Position numbers and translations under genes: made by a program
Shown: piece after piece, positions 35,397-46,501 of the stretch
How positions within the stretch are numbered: the first letter of the stretch is position 1
Layout of the letters: each line of letters opens with the position of its first letter
Notes under the pieces: generated by a model
The model's input: the letters and a program-made list of their open reading frames with translations, nothing else
The model's database searches: none
Told to the model about the DNA's origin: nothing
Source of the DNA: Ambrosia x helenae
Lineage: Eukaryota > Streptophyta > Magnoliopsida > Asterales > Asteraceae
NCBI GenBank assembly: GCA_030844895.1
Contig: CM061231.1
Coordinates: 33,551,149-33,615,148, forward strand
Direction of reading: 5' to 3'
DNA: 64,000 nucleotides

Positions 35397-37010
35397 TTGC
35401 TAAATCGGAGCCTTTCTTGCAATAAGAATTTATTTGCATTTATACATATGTGTATATTATTAGTTTTTGATTATAGATGTGTGTCAAAACTATATGTATA
35501 ATACTTATTTTATAAATTTAAGCACGTATTACATTGATAAAATATGTTCTTTCCCACAATATCCATTTCTATACATGTATGTACAATTATTTCTACATAT
35601 TTGCAGATATATACATTACAAAACATGTATGTACATATATGTATAAATGAAAAAAAAAATTAATCCTTACATGAAAATGTCGATTTAGCAAAAAATTAAA
35701 AAAAGTATTTTGCCTTAGAGAAATTTTTTTGCCTAGAGAAATGTGTGGTCCAGAATGATTCTCTCAGTTCTCAATTAAAACGCTAAATATTGTGAGAAAC
35801 GTGAGAATAAATGAAAAAATCAGTCAAAATCAATTTTTTTAAACAAATTGCATAATAATTAAAACAAAACATTAAAAAAATAATTGAACTTCCAAATACA
35901 TCATCTTTTCTTGGAAAAACATTTTAAAATAAGCTTTTTAAACATGTGTAAATGGAAACAGTTTATACGTGTGTAGACAGTAAACTTACATATCTATAAA
36001 AACGATTAATTTTCATATGCGTTGAAATTTTTACGCCTAAATTATTTTTTTAATGTTGTATATTAATTATAAGATTAAGTGTGAAATTAAATACCGAATT
36101 TAAATAGTATTTTTATGGTGTTTCGCGGTTCCCTCAAAATATATGTGTTCTCAAATTAACCCTCTCTGTATGTGTGTACACACACAAATGTATATCTAGT
36201 AATCGACTAATTTTTTGGAAAAAAATAGTTTAATCTAACGTGTATAAAGAAAATTATTTATTTAAAGGTGAAGAGTTACCAGGGATGGCACGTGTTCAAA
36301 AAGATTTTCATTACTAGCAGATGAAGATGGAGATAGGAAGGTTGTACTCTAATATGTAATTAACTAGGTTACAATCCCGTGTATTATACGGGTTAATAAA
36401 TGCAATATTTTATAATTAATAAAAAAGTTATGTTTAAGAAAACATATGTATTTCAAGATTGAAAATATAATTAATTAAATATAATGTACTTTGTTGCCAT
36501 ATACGATTGTCAAGATATATATTTAAAAATGAAAATTAACGTGACAATTATAATTATTAAGTTAATGTTAAAACAATTGTTTTTCAAATGAGAATTAACT
36601 TTGATTTTTTGATACCACCAATTTATTTATTATTTAAAATATAGTATTTTTACTATTATTTACCATACAACCACATTTATTTGAATTTTTTTAGATATCA
36701 CTTATAAAGAAAATTATCTTCATTATTTTTTTCATTTTTAGTATTTTACCGGACATAAGTTTGAACTGTCCAAACTTATATTTGTTTATAATAATAATAA
36801 GTTTATTTAAATTATTAATAATTAATTTTATATTATATTTATTTGCTTGATTCTATAATAACTATATTTAATTGAAAAATAACTATGCATAATTAAGTAT
36901 GCGAAATAATATCTTATATTAAAAGGTAAGTATTTATAAGTAAGAGAAAGAAGATGAAAAAAAAAACAGATGGCTCTAGTAAATGATACGTGTTCAAACT
37001 TATATTTGTT

Positions 37011-37050
<40 letters not shown>

Positions 37051-37067
37051 CTTAACCTAATATCAAT

Positions 37068-37335
37068 GGGGTTGGTGACCCATTAGCAAAGACAAAGCCT
37101 TTTGAAACACTTATGTTTGTAAGTTTTAGGTTCAAATCCCACAAATGACAGAAATTGGAAAAAGAAATTGCTTTTAAAAAATTAATTAACCCATTTAGTA
37201 TTATTTTAAATTTTGTTTCTTATTTTTTTTCACGCCAAATTTTATTTATGCTCATTCTAAGAATTAAATCCATAACCTCTGAACTTATATGCTTATAAAA
37301 TCTTGATTTATCCCATTAGGCCACCAACCACAATA
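37068..37335. repeat. Inverted pair of tRNA-like SINE heads (unit 2)
   Basis: A duplicate of 23665-23932, essentially identical, with box A- and box B-like words on both strands. Confidence 0.5.
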
Positions 37336-38980
37336 ATTGTTTAAATTTATTTCTTATGTAAAATATTAATGCTAGAGTGAAATATTGAAACATTGATATA
37401 TATGATATTAATTATTTTATTTAAGTATATATTTTTGAATTTTATATAACTAGATTTACTAAATATAATTTTAAAGTTATATATGGTCGATGTAAAAACT
37501 TGAAAAAGCCAATTGTCAAAGTTTATTTTAATATTCAGCTTTCTTATCACGCATTAACAACCCCCACCCCTCTCCAACCATGTGCACATAATGAGTTCGG
37601 CCATCTCCGTTTTAGTGTCCGATGACTTTCTACCCCCACAAAAAAATTTCAAGCTCCACCACTATGCATTGGTCGTAATACCGAAAACAGAGAAAATGAC
37701 CTCAATAATTTGAGTGTGCTATACCTTTATAGTCGTGAAAAAAATAACTTATGCACTTCTCATAACTCCAACTAATATGATACGTGACACCATTTAACGT
37801 ATAAATCGATGTATGTTCTTTTGTTGGTGTATAGATGTTTGTATGTATAATTATTCGCTTATAAAATGAAAATCTCTAGGGTTTTGGCAAGTAATAGTAG
37901 ACAAAGAGCGACGATTCGTGTATATATATGCGTGAAATTGTGACTGATTATTTTGATTTCCAATTACAATAATCACACTACACACACATGCATGCAAACA
38001 CAGCATTTGTTGTCCCTTGAACTATTTACCATATTTACTTGGACATACATAACACATCTAAACACTCTCTAGCGACCCTTGAGTTTTTGGAGCCCAAAAT
38101 TTATTTAATCATTTAACCTCCCCTTGGATATTGCTAATGGCTAATCCGAATGTTCTATATATCCATTCATGATTCATACTTTATAGAATCTAAGATATTG
38201 ACATGGAATACATGGGATCAACAAATCTTAGTGTTTTTTACAGAACATATAATGTTCATACAGTAGTCCATCATACTAATCTTTATTCGTGATGACATAT
38301 TTCAGATAGACTTTTACTAACCATTCAATTGATCTTGAAAGTCATGGTGTTCACTTTCTTTTTGTTAGAGGGCACATGCACACAATGGGATAGTCAAAGA
38401 GCTTAACTACCTAGGTCGATTATTCGATTGTTAGTTAATAAATTTCATAGCCTTTTAATTCAAGTACATAAAACCATTATGAAAGCAAGGTATTCAAACT
38501 CTTAACTTCATGTGATGGTACGGGTTATTTCAAACTCTCCCACTTAACTTTAATGTGTACTCCATAATCCGCGAATGGATACTACTCTAACACCCTTTGT
38601 AACCTCCCAATCCTCAAGTAGTAGTTTGTCCTAACAACCTTCTAATTAATAAATTTGGTGGTAGTTCTAGATTTTATTTTATTTTTACCTTTTTAATAAA
38701 TATAAAGCACAAATCTTCACCAAACGCGTGAATTGATATTGAAAATGACAATTTTAATAAAGACATGTTCTAAACGCGTTTATAAATAGTTTTATAAAAT
38801 ATTAACTTAATTTGGTATAGCTTCTAACTTCTTAAATTTTACTTAAATGCGATATTAATTCGTTGACCATCTTAATGTTTTTGATATCTTTACCTATACC
38901 TAGTATGCAAGATATATATTAATATAAGCATATACATGTGTATATATAGGTGTATGTATTTCTTCTGTTCACCAAACACA

Positions 38981-39457
38981 ATGACTCGCTCAGTGGTTAA
39001 GTACCAATTCATTGAGGATGAGCGAGCTAGGAATGTGTCCATGCGGAAGAGGAAGGCAAGTCTAATGAAGAAGATGAGTGAGTTGAAGATTTTGTGTGAT
39101 GTTGATGCATGTCTTGTGATGTATGAAACTGATGACAGTCCACCTGATGTTTGGCCATCTACTGTTGAAGCGCATCGCGTGATTCAAAGGTTTGAACGAT
39201 CACCATTGTGGAGTGCAAATGCTGTGCTAGATCACTCAACTTATCTTGAGAATACCATAGACAAAATGAAGAAACATTTGGAGAAGGCGGAGGAGAAGAA
39301 CTTGAAACATTTGATGGTCAAGTGTTTGTTTGATGAGAACGCGCTTAGGGAGATCAATAATAAAGAGGTTTTGGATGGACTGTTCTCTTCAATTGATAGT
39401 GAGATTAAGATGATTGATGATCTGATTAAAAAAAGCCTATTAGAAGGCCAAAAATAA
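38981..39457 (+). CDS. Type I (M-gamma, AGL80-like) MADS-box protein, copy 2
   Basis: The protein is identical to that at 25578-26054 except for one residue in the C-terminal part: VLDGLFSSID here, VLDGLLSSID in copy 1 (C to T in the first codon position). The MADS domain, the PPDVWPS motif and the poly(A) signal (AATAAA at 39526) are all kept. The upstream 1.6 kb is also duplicated, so both copies probably share the same regulatory sequence. Confidence 0.85.
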   Translation: MTRSVVKYQFIEDERARNVSMRKRKASLMKKMSELKILCDVDACLVMYETDDSPPDVWPSTVEAHRVIQRFERSPLWSANAVLDHSTYLENTIDKMKKHLEKAEEKNLKHLMVKCLFDENALREINNKEVLDGLFSSIDSEIKMIDDLIKKSLLEGQK

Positions 39458-40004
39458 GATGGCTTTTATAATTTTCTTTTTAGAAATTGTGATCTGTAAG
39501 CGATCAAATCGTTATGTCCTACATGAATAAAATGGTCTTTTATGCCCTTATTAACCATGCATTATGATTGGACATTTTCATGTTTTTTTTCTTTTTGATA
39601 TTTTCCTCCAAGATTTCAATCTGTATGAACAGGATTATTTTCATGTTTTCCATGGATTTTCTATTCATGTTTTTCATGGATTTTTTTTTCATGTTTTACT
39701 AGGGCTAAATGACATGAGTAAATTTTTTTATTTGTTTTGTTGATAACAATATCAGGTAGTCGACATATGATCTGGAATTGGCTTCTTGTGAATGCAGAAA
39801 GCTATGAGTATTAAGAAAATGATTGTTTACTTGTGGTGTGCTCGCGCGTTGCTATGGGACAACATATATTGGAGCACAATCCATGTACACTTTTCATACT
39901 TTTCTAAAAATATTTTGTTGTGTTTTAGTTTTGAAAACTTTTGTTTTCGAGCCGAAACGGTTATAGTCTAGATTTTTCAAAAATTCTAGTTCGCTATAAC
40001 CTTG

Positions 40005-40016
40005 GCTCTGATACTA
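40005..40016 (-). promoter_or_regulatory. Primer-binding site of minus-strand gypsy element (unit 2)
   Basis: The minus strand reads TAGTATCAGAGC, with four bases (GAAG) between it and the LTR end at 40021. It shows that the adjacent LTR is a 5' LTR read on the minus strand. Confidence 0.75.
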
Positions 40017-40020
40017 CTTC

Positions 40021-43000
40021 TGTCAAACCACGCCAATGGCGGAAACACGTGGCACGATGCTCGAAGGCATATCAAAGTCAAGATTAACACAAACTATATT
40101 TAATTAGAATTTATCATTTCAGTAAGATGTCGAAAAGAGTACCTTGTTATAAACATCACATAAAACAACATACATGAAGTTCAACATGGGGTTTTATCCG
40201 TCTATGTCCCAACCCAATGGCTAATATAAATGAAACCCCCGACCAGTGTCTGGCATCCCCAAATTCCACCGTACTAGCCGCATATCTAGTCATCACTTGG
40301 TTACCTAAACGATATGTTTAAAAAGACGTCAATATATAAAATATTGGTGAGTTCACAGGTTTTAGTTCCATAACGACAACATTTAACAACAACATTTTAA
40401 CAATAAAAACATGTGCGGAATGAACACAAGCAGTGACCTTTGTAAAAGTAGCTAACTCCTACAAACTATGACAAGCAATCCCTTGAGCCCATAACCAAAT
40501 CAAGACTAATAATAATGCCCCACGAGCAGTAGTTGGTTCTCGGAAATAACAACTTAGTTTAGAATACGTGCACCCCTGGCATACACAGTTGCATAATCGA
40601 CGCTATCGATTAGGGGTGGGCCTTGTCAGACACCAATAGCGCTATCCAAATATTCCTTCGGTTCTCGATTTCAACACACACTCACAACACACGAGTAAAT
40701 GGTTACAGTAGCGAGGACTCAACCCGAGTGGTGTATAAACAACAAAACCGAAGTAATCATCATGCCACTTATCACGTTTTAACTTTTGAAAACATTTTGT
40801 CATGTAAAACATTTGACATTTAAAACATTTGACAAAACATATCCTTCTCCCAAAACAAAAACAGTAGAAAGGGGCCGTAAAACTCACCTTAATTTCCAAG
40901 CTTAGCTAGCAAACAAAGCCCGAAGCTTTGACCGACTTCCTCGTGCCCTAATTACCAATAAAGGACAACTTAAAGTCTATCATATATAAACCTAGCTTAT
41001 CTTCCGGTTAAAAGATAGTTTATTTAACTATCTAGACTCGTGTGTACGAACCCAAGTCTTTAAGTGTTTAACTCGCCGAACCGATCGTGACTTATCATAA
41101 TTCATGTGTTAACATACGACATAGTACCCAAGTCGCGCACCTGTTACTATTCGTGTGTAACCACGTTGGACTAGTATCACGAAACGTATAATTCATCCCG
41201 AGTCATAGCTCGTCTCGTAAATCGGATAAATGTAGTTGCCATGTATAATTATTTTTGGAAAATATACTTTGAAGAAACATAATTATAGTTATTAAAATCG
41301 ACTAATAACATTTGTTATTTTTTTTCCCCAAAATCCGAGTGTTTTAAGCGTTTCGAAACATTATTCTTCGTAAAATCGTTACCAATAATCGAACATTTAT
41401 GTACTTTAGTCCCGAACAATGAACATTGTTTAATTACCAAGAACCATTGAAATCGACACATTTGACACTCGGTAGTATATATTTGTTTGGAGATATTGTT
41501 CGAGAATTACCATTAAGTATTGCTAATAAATATTTGTGTAAGACATTTTGATTTGGTATAAGAGTTACCTATCGAAACACTTGGAAAATTTATATATAAA
41601 AACATATACAACGATGTCTACCTCGTTGTGCTTCGGATTTTATAAAAAAATTTGATAGAGTTTCCTCTGTTTTTGTACAAACAAGACAACACAAGTTGTC
41701 TACAAATTTCCAAAATTCAAATCCAAATACAAGACAACAATATATTTATCCGCATTTAATACACGAGAGTTTGTAAGTTTCGACAATTATATAAGTTACA
41801 CTTATTTATATTTATATATACAAACAATATAATAGTCCAACAATTTAGTCCAATATACGAATTTATTAGTCACGCTTTATATACAATGTCAATCACTCGA
41901 TTTATACATCTCGTTTATTATTTATTCGGTTCATTCGTGAGTTAAACATTTTATTATATTAATTCTTTTCGTGTTTATGATTTATAAATGTAACGACAAA
42001 TAAACACCATTAAATTATACCGAAATGCGCGTGCACGACTAGACACGTTGTCTCGAATGACGCGTTGACCAAGCCAAAGTTTGACCAGAGTTGACTCGTG
42101 TTTAACCGAGCTCAAAATCTGATCCGCGATCAATTTTTACCAGATCTGACCTGTTTGACTCGGGTTGACTAGATCTGACAAGACCCGAACGAAACCCCGA
42201 TGATCAAAGCGAACCAGTACCATATCTGATCCGAAAACACAAACTCACACCGAGCCAGGAACTGAGAACTGAACCTGGCCTGAACCCGAGCTATGACCTG
42301 TGACCCGGGACCATTGACACCAACAACCACGACCTCCACTACCACCCGACAATACCTAACCACCGTCACTAACCACCCTATAACAACCACCAGCATCGTC
42401 AGCAACCGAACACACAACCAACACTAGCTTCGACCGTCACTGCAACCCCTACCGAGACCTTACCTGACCTGACATCGCCTACCACAATTGGACCACAACC
42501 ACAACACCTTTAAACCCACCATCAACAACCGGATCTACCAAAAGCAACCCGTCACCACCACAAGCAGTCACCACCACGACTGATTAACCATTCAAAACCC
42601 GTATATCTAACAAGAACGGGCCACCATTTGACCTGTACCACCACCACCTGTCGACTTATGCCCCGCCAAAGTCCTCACGAGCTGCCCATCACCAAAATCC
42701 ACCATTACCCTGGTGTTACAACCCGTTTTTAGGCTTAATCCGATGCGCCGCCACCACCGGAGGTCATGGTGGTCGGCCGCCGCTGCACACAGGAGGCGGG
42801 AGAGAGGGATAACTCGAGATAAGAGAGAGAGAATGGTTTTTAGAGAGAGAGGCGTGTAGGGTTTGGAGGGTTATGGCCGGAACAAAATGAGGAAGAAAGG
42901 AGATAAGGTGGGTTTTATACCTAGGGTTCTTTGGTAGGTGGGTATCGTACACTCGAACCTGCTATAACGTATCCCGTTCGGTTTTATTTTTGGTTTGGTA

Positions 43001-43592
43001 AATAAACACAAATTATAGTCGGTTATGTTCTTAATTTAAATCACAACTAAACCGAGCTATTTTAACATTATTTCTGTAGTCCGAAGTGTGCTTTCAGAAC
43101 ACGCGTTTAAATCACGTTAATTAGATCGGTCGTTGTTTCAGTCATTTAAACCATTTTTTTCCATTCAAAACTTAACAAATGACTTTATTTACCATAAATA
43201 ATTATTCCGAAAGTTCAATAACGGTTTAAACCACGCATTTTGACGTCTGATCCCCACGTCAGTTCCTCTCCGCGTTCTCCACAACACTATGTTTTTTACC
43301 GTTTTTCGCGCCGATTGCACATCCGATCACGTTAATAGCAAATACGTGTCGTATTTACGTAGAACAACCTTATGTTAGTCCAGTTTGACGGATTTTTACT
43401 GATGCCAGTTCGTTAACGTTGATTGCGCATAGTCTTTCTTTAAAGACTTCAGGGCGTCCACGAACTTCGAGAAGGACATCGTAGGACTCGTAACGACTCA
43501 ATTAAATATAATTAACCTCAAACCGTGTTAATTACTTCAAAAACACTATTAAAGTCACATTAGCCGTTGTACGGAATTTGCCGGTTGTCACA
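40021..43592 (-). repeat. Complete 3.57-kb gypsy-type LTR, minus strand
   Basis: On the minus strand it starts TGTGACAACCGGC at 43592 and ends GGCGTGGTTTGACA at 40021, then the primer-binding site. A TATAAAA box lies at 42913-42919, with the CT-rich start of transcription beyond it. Long LTRs of this size are typical of Tekay-type chromoviruses. Little internal sequence remains (about 39830-40020), so the element is truncated. Short open frames inside are not genes. Confidence 0.78.
42913..42919 (-). promoter_or_regulatory. TATA box of the gypsy LTR
   Basis: TATAAAA on the minus strand, followed downstream by CT-rich sequence typical of the transcribed R region. Confidence 0.55.
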
Positions 43593-44200
43593 GCAACTGT
43601 TTAAGTCAACAACTGTTTGAACCAAACACTTGAATTTACATCTGTTTTAATCAATAGTCTTTTAAACATAGTGTTTTAAAAATTCTGCTATATTGACGGT
43701 GTGCTTTGAACGATGTTACCAAATACGATTTTTCTTTCAACTTTAGATTTACTTTTAAATTTGATCATCCTCTTTTTTGTTTTGATATGTGTTATCTCAA
43801 CAGACTTTTAATTTGTCTGTACATTTAACTGGTATTGGGAATGGAACAGACCTTACAAAATACAGTTTTTATTTTAAACAATAGATTGACTCTTTAATTT
43901 GGTTTTTACCAAATAGAGTATAACAGTTGGTGTGTTTATTTTTTTTTATATATATTTTGAGTAGTAATTGTTTTAAAGAAAGAAACAGCTGTTACTAAAC
44001 AGGTTTACTTTACAGCAGACGATTGGCTTCATAATGTTGGTATAAGTAAACAGACGTTAAAGTTATTGTTTTAAGAAACAAACAGATGGTAATAAACAGA
44101 CATTGTCAAACAACAGACGATGAGATTCTTAATGTTGTTTTTACTAAACAGTTCTTAACATTTAAAACATACATAATAAAAACGATATCTACTACATAAA

Positions 44201-44540
44201 CTACTTAATTAAAATTTCGAAAATCTTTTCTTTCTTTTTCAGAATCTCGCTTGAAAGATCCTGTTTTAACTTAATCAACGCTTCATGAATGTTGTTTTCG
44301 ATTTGTAGTTATTGTGTCAAGTAATCTTCTATCTTGTCTCTCAAACCAGTTGTTGGTTGATGCAACACCATATCTAGCAGTCCAATATTTGCCCATGATT
44401 GTTCCTTAACTAGTTTCTTCGATCCTCTCTACTTCATTGCAAATATCTTCATCTTTTCTTTTTTCTGTTAGTGACCAAGCGTTGGATAAAGACTTAACAT
44501 CTGATATATCAGCAAAATGATAGTATGATCTGTTTGCCAT
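44201..44540 (-). pseudogene. Broken orphan reading frame, divergent to the next
   Basis: From ATG at 44540 the frame reads MANRSYYHFADISDVKSLSN and on to RIEET, then a stop at 44406. A shift of one base opens VKEQSWANIGLLDMVLHQPT and LRDKIEDYLTQ. After one more stop the frame continues LQIENNIHEALIKLKQDLSS to the end at 44201. One frameshift and one stop thus interrupt an otherwise sensible, helix-rich protein of about 110 residues. I do not recognise the family. Confidence 0.45.
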
Positions 44541-44971
44541 TTTTGTAGATGAAGTTTAGAATATGTGTACTGTGTGAAATTTATAGATAAATTTTAGGTT
44601 GGATATGAACATATTTATAGTAATAATTTCGAATAATAATTAATTTCACGCGATATTTGGTATAATTATTTAAATCTTTGATTTATTAAACTGATAGTTT
44701 ATTATTTTGTCTATTCGTTTTCCAAAGCATTCGTCCATTTATGTTTCACAAGTTGTATAGACTTTTTAGATACTGTAAACGTTTTGAAATTAAATAATCA
44801 TTATAAGAAAACCTTTCGTTTAACACGTTAACCAAAGTATAATAACTATTCTACCGTATGACCTTTCATTTTCACGCGTTATTAGTGTATAAAATAGTAA
44901 AGACATCCGAAAGTTCATCATAAACCATTTTAATATTAACATTTACATTTCAGTCTTCAACAATTGCATCA

Positions 44972-45295
44972 ATGGCAACCCCAAGTAATAATCGTGAAGA
45001 TGAAATGAAGGAATTTGTTCTTAATCAAATTGCAGCACAATACTATCAAGATTTGAAGACTACAAGAGACTTGAAAATTTGTTTTGACCGTTTGCACTTG
45101 GGCACATTTGACAGAGACGATGTGCAACGGATTTTGAAGTCAATGCCTTCGACTGCTGTTCGTGATTTGTCTGTGTTGTGTAATTCAAAGTCCGGGGTTA
45201 AGGACGTAGAATTTTTGGCAAGATTCAAAGATTTGCATGCACAGCTTGAAGCTTCAATGGAATTGAAGCTTAAGTTTATTAATTCCTTTAACTAG
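44972..45295 (+). CDS. Orphan protein of 107 residues, unknown function
   Basis: The frame is intact, starting MATPSNNREDEMKEFVLNQI. It is rich in Lys, Asp, Glu and Leu and predicted by eye to be mostly helical, with no signal peptide or membrane segment. CATCAATGGC gives a good start context. It lies head to head with the broken frame at 44201-44540, about 430 bp apart, inside a repeat-rich region. I recognise no domain. It could be a small lineage-specific gene or part of a transposon. Confidence 0.45.
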   Translation: MATPSNNREDEMKEFVLNQIAAQYYQDLKTTRDLKICFDRLHLGTFDRDDVQRILKSMPSTAVRDLSVLCNSKSGVKDVEFLARFKDLHAQLEASMELKLKFINSFN

Positions 45296-45975
45296 CTATG
45301 CATATTGATGTTTAAAATTGATTATATTTGTTTTGTTTAACTTTGATTATATATGGTTTTTTTATATGTGGCTACATATTGACTACAACTTTTTAATCCG
45401 TCTGTAGACTTTTTATTCCTTGGTTGTAACATTTCGGTTATTAAACATCTGATCAGTGTTATTAACTGTTGTCGTGGAAGGAACAGACGTTACGAAATGC
45501 GGGTTTTCTTTTAACAACAGTTAACAGTTGGTCTGCTTATGTTTTTTATGTATATAATTATTATAAAAGATATAAACAGACGGTACTAAACAGTGCTTCG
45601 TCGCAGCAGACAGTTGGGTTGTTGATGTGTTGGTGTTTACCAAACAACGATTAAGGCTGGCTTCACTCCTCCCATGTGTTTTCACACGGGATTCCACCTA
45701 GTCTATAATATATAAATGAAAGCAATGTGGGACACATACATATTCAAATGGGTCATGGATACTCCATATACTATTAAATTTTTTCTCTCATGTGCATAGC
45801 ACATGCGCTTTCCTCCATGATTTTTAAACACTAATAACTTTTTTAAATGACATTTTTTTGAAAAAAATTACACCAAATTACCGAGCGTTTTATTATCTTT
45901 CCAACGAGTACTATAATGCTATACAAAAAACGAAAACATGAGCGTTTTATTATCTTTCCAAATCAAGAAGTAAAT

Positions 45976-46193
45976 ATATGTTGCAAGCAAAGTCTGTTTA
46001 CTAAGGTCTGTTCCAGAGCACTAGGTCTATTAAGAATATTTGTCTGAAATAACTGTTGCTTCAGACAGATGAAGCTTCAACAGTTTGCTTGCAACAGCTG
46101 TTTGAAGCAAACTGTTGAAGCCGCATCTGTTTGAAGTAACAGACTCACTGTTTTGAAACAGACCATAGTAAACAGATTTTGCTTGCAACATAT
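45976..46193. mobile_element. 218-bp hairpin MITE upstream of eIF2A
   Basis: ATATGTTGCAAGCAAAGTCT at the left is repeated inverted at the right (about 46173-46193), followed on both sides by GTTTACTA and GGTCTGTT. A second inner inverted repeat (GAAGCTTCAACAGTTTGC and its complement) nests inside. Almost the whole unit would fold into a hairpin. It ends about 120 bp before the splice donor of the eIF2A leader exon. No target duplication is clear. Confidence 0.65.
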
Positions 46194-46315
46194 GCTTGAC
46201 TTTTAGCATCGGGATTTCACCTGTTATTTTTATAAAATCAAGACATCACCAATCCATCGAACACAAACGGAAGCTTAAACCCTACTTGTTTCGAAACTCT
46301 TCCACCCTAACTCCG

Positions 46316-46498
46316 GTAAGATTCATCAGTGCATCTTTATGTGTCAATCCATCCTTTAAACTTGCTTCTACATTAAAATCAATTCCGTTACCTTTACAAT
46401 CAACTCATCTTCAGTTAGGGTTTATTAATATTATTCATCCAATATACTGAATCAATTTCTGCTTTATAAAACTCTTTCATTTGATTAATTTTTTGCAG
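46316..46498 (+). other. Intron in the eIF2A 5' UTR
   Basis: CTCCG/GTAAGATTC at 46316 and TTTTTTGCAG at 46498 border a 183-bp intron. The next exon starts GTA and then the ATG at 46502. Leader introns at this position often raise expression in plants, which is inference here. Confidence 0.7.
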
Positions 46499-46501
46499 GT
46501 A

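Larger units (their letters stand above)
27058..40460. repeat. Tandem segmental duplication, unit 2 (13,403 bp)
   Basis: This is the second copy of 13576-27057, in the same order and orientation. It is 79 bp shorter, mainly through shorter TA, A and trinucleotide tracts. Confidence 0.93.
43593..45680. repeat. Region of scattered AACAGACG-type repeats around two orphan frames
   Basis: The words AACAGACG, AACAGTTGG and CAGCAGACGATTGG recur. Two larger stretches, about 43840-44060 and 45455-45655, are loosely similar in the same orientation (GGAACAGAC..TTAC, then AACAGTTGG, then CAGCAGAC). They enclose the two reading frames at 44201-44540 and 44972-45295. This may be an old non-autonomous element; no terminal repeats were identified. 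Confidence 0.4.

Noticed and set aside
35102..35422. Minus-strand frame of 106 residues with Ile and Tyr runs
   Set aside because: It translates (ATT)n and (TA)n microsatellites plus element ends; there is no real protein sequence.
42764..42952. A small secreted-protein-like frame on the minus strand
   Set aside because: It lies in the transcribed start region of the gypsy LTR, just after the TATA box, and has no independent gene structure.
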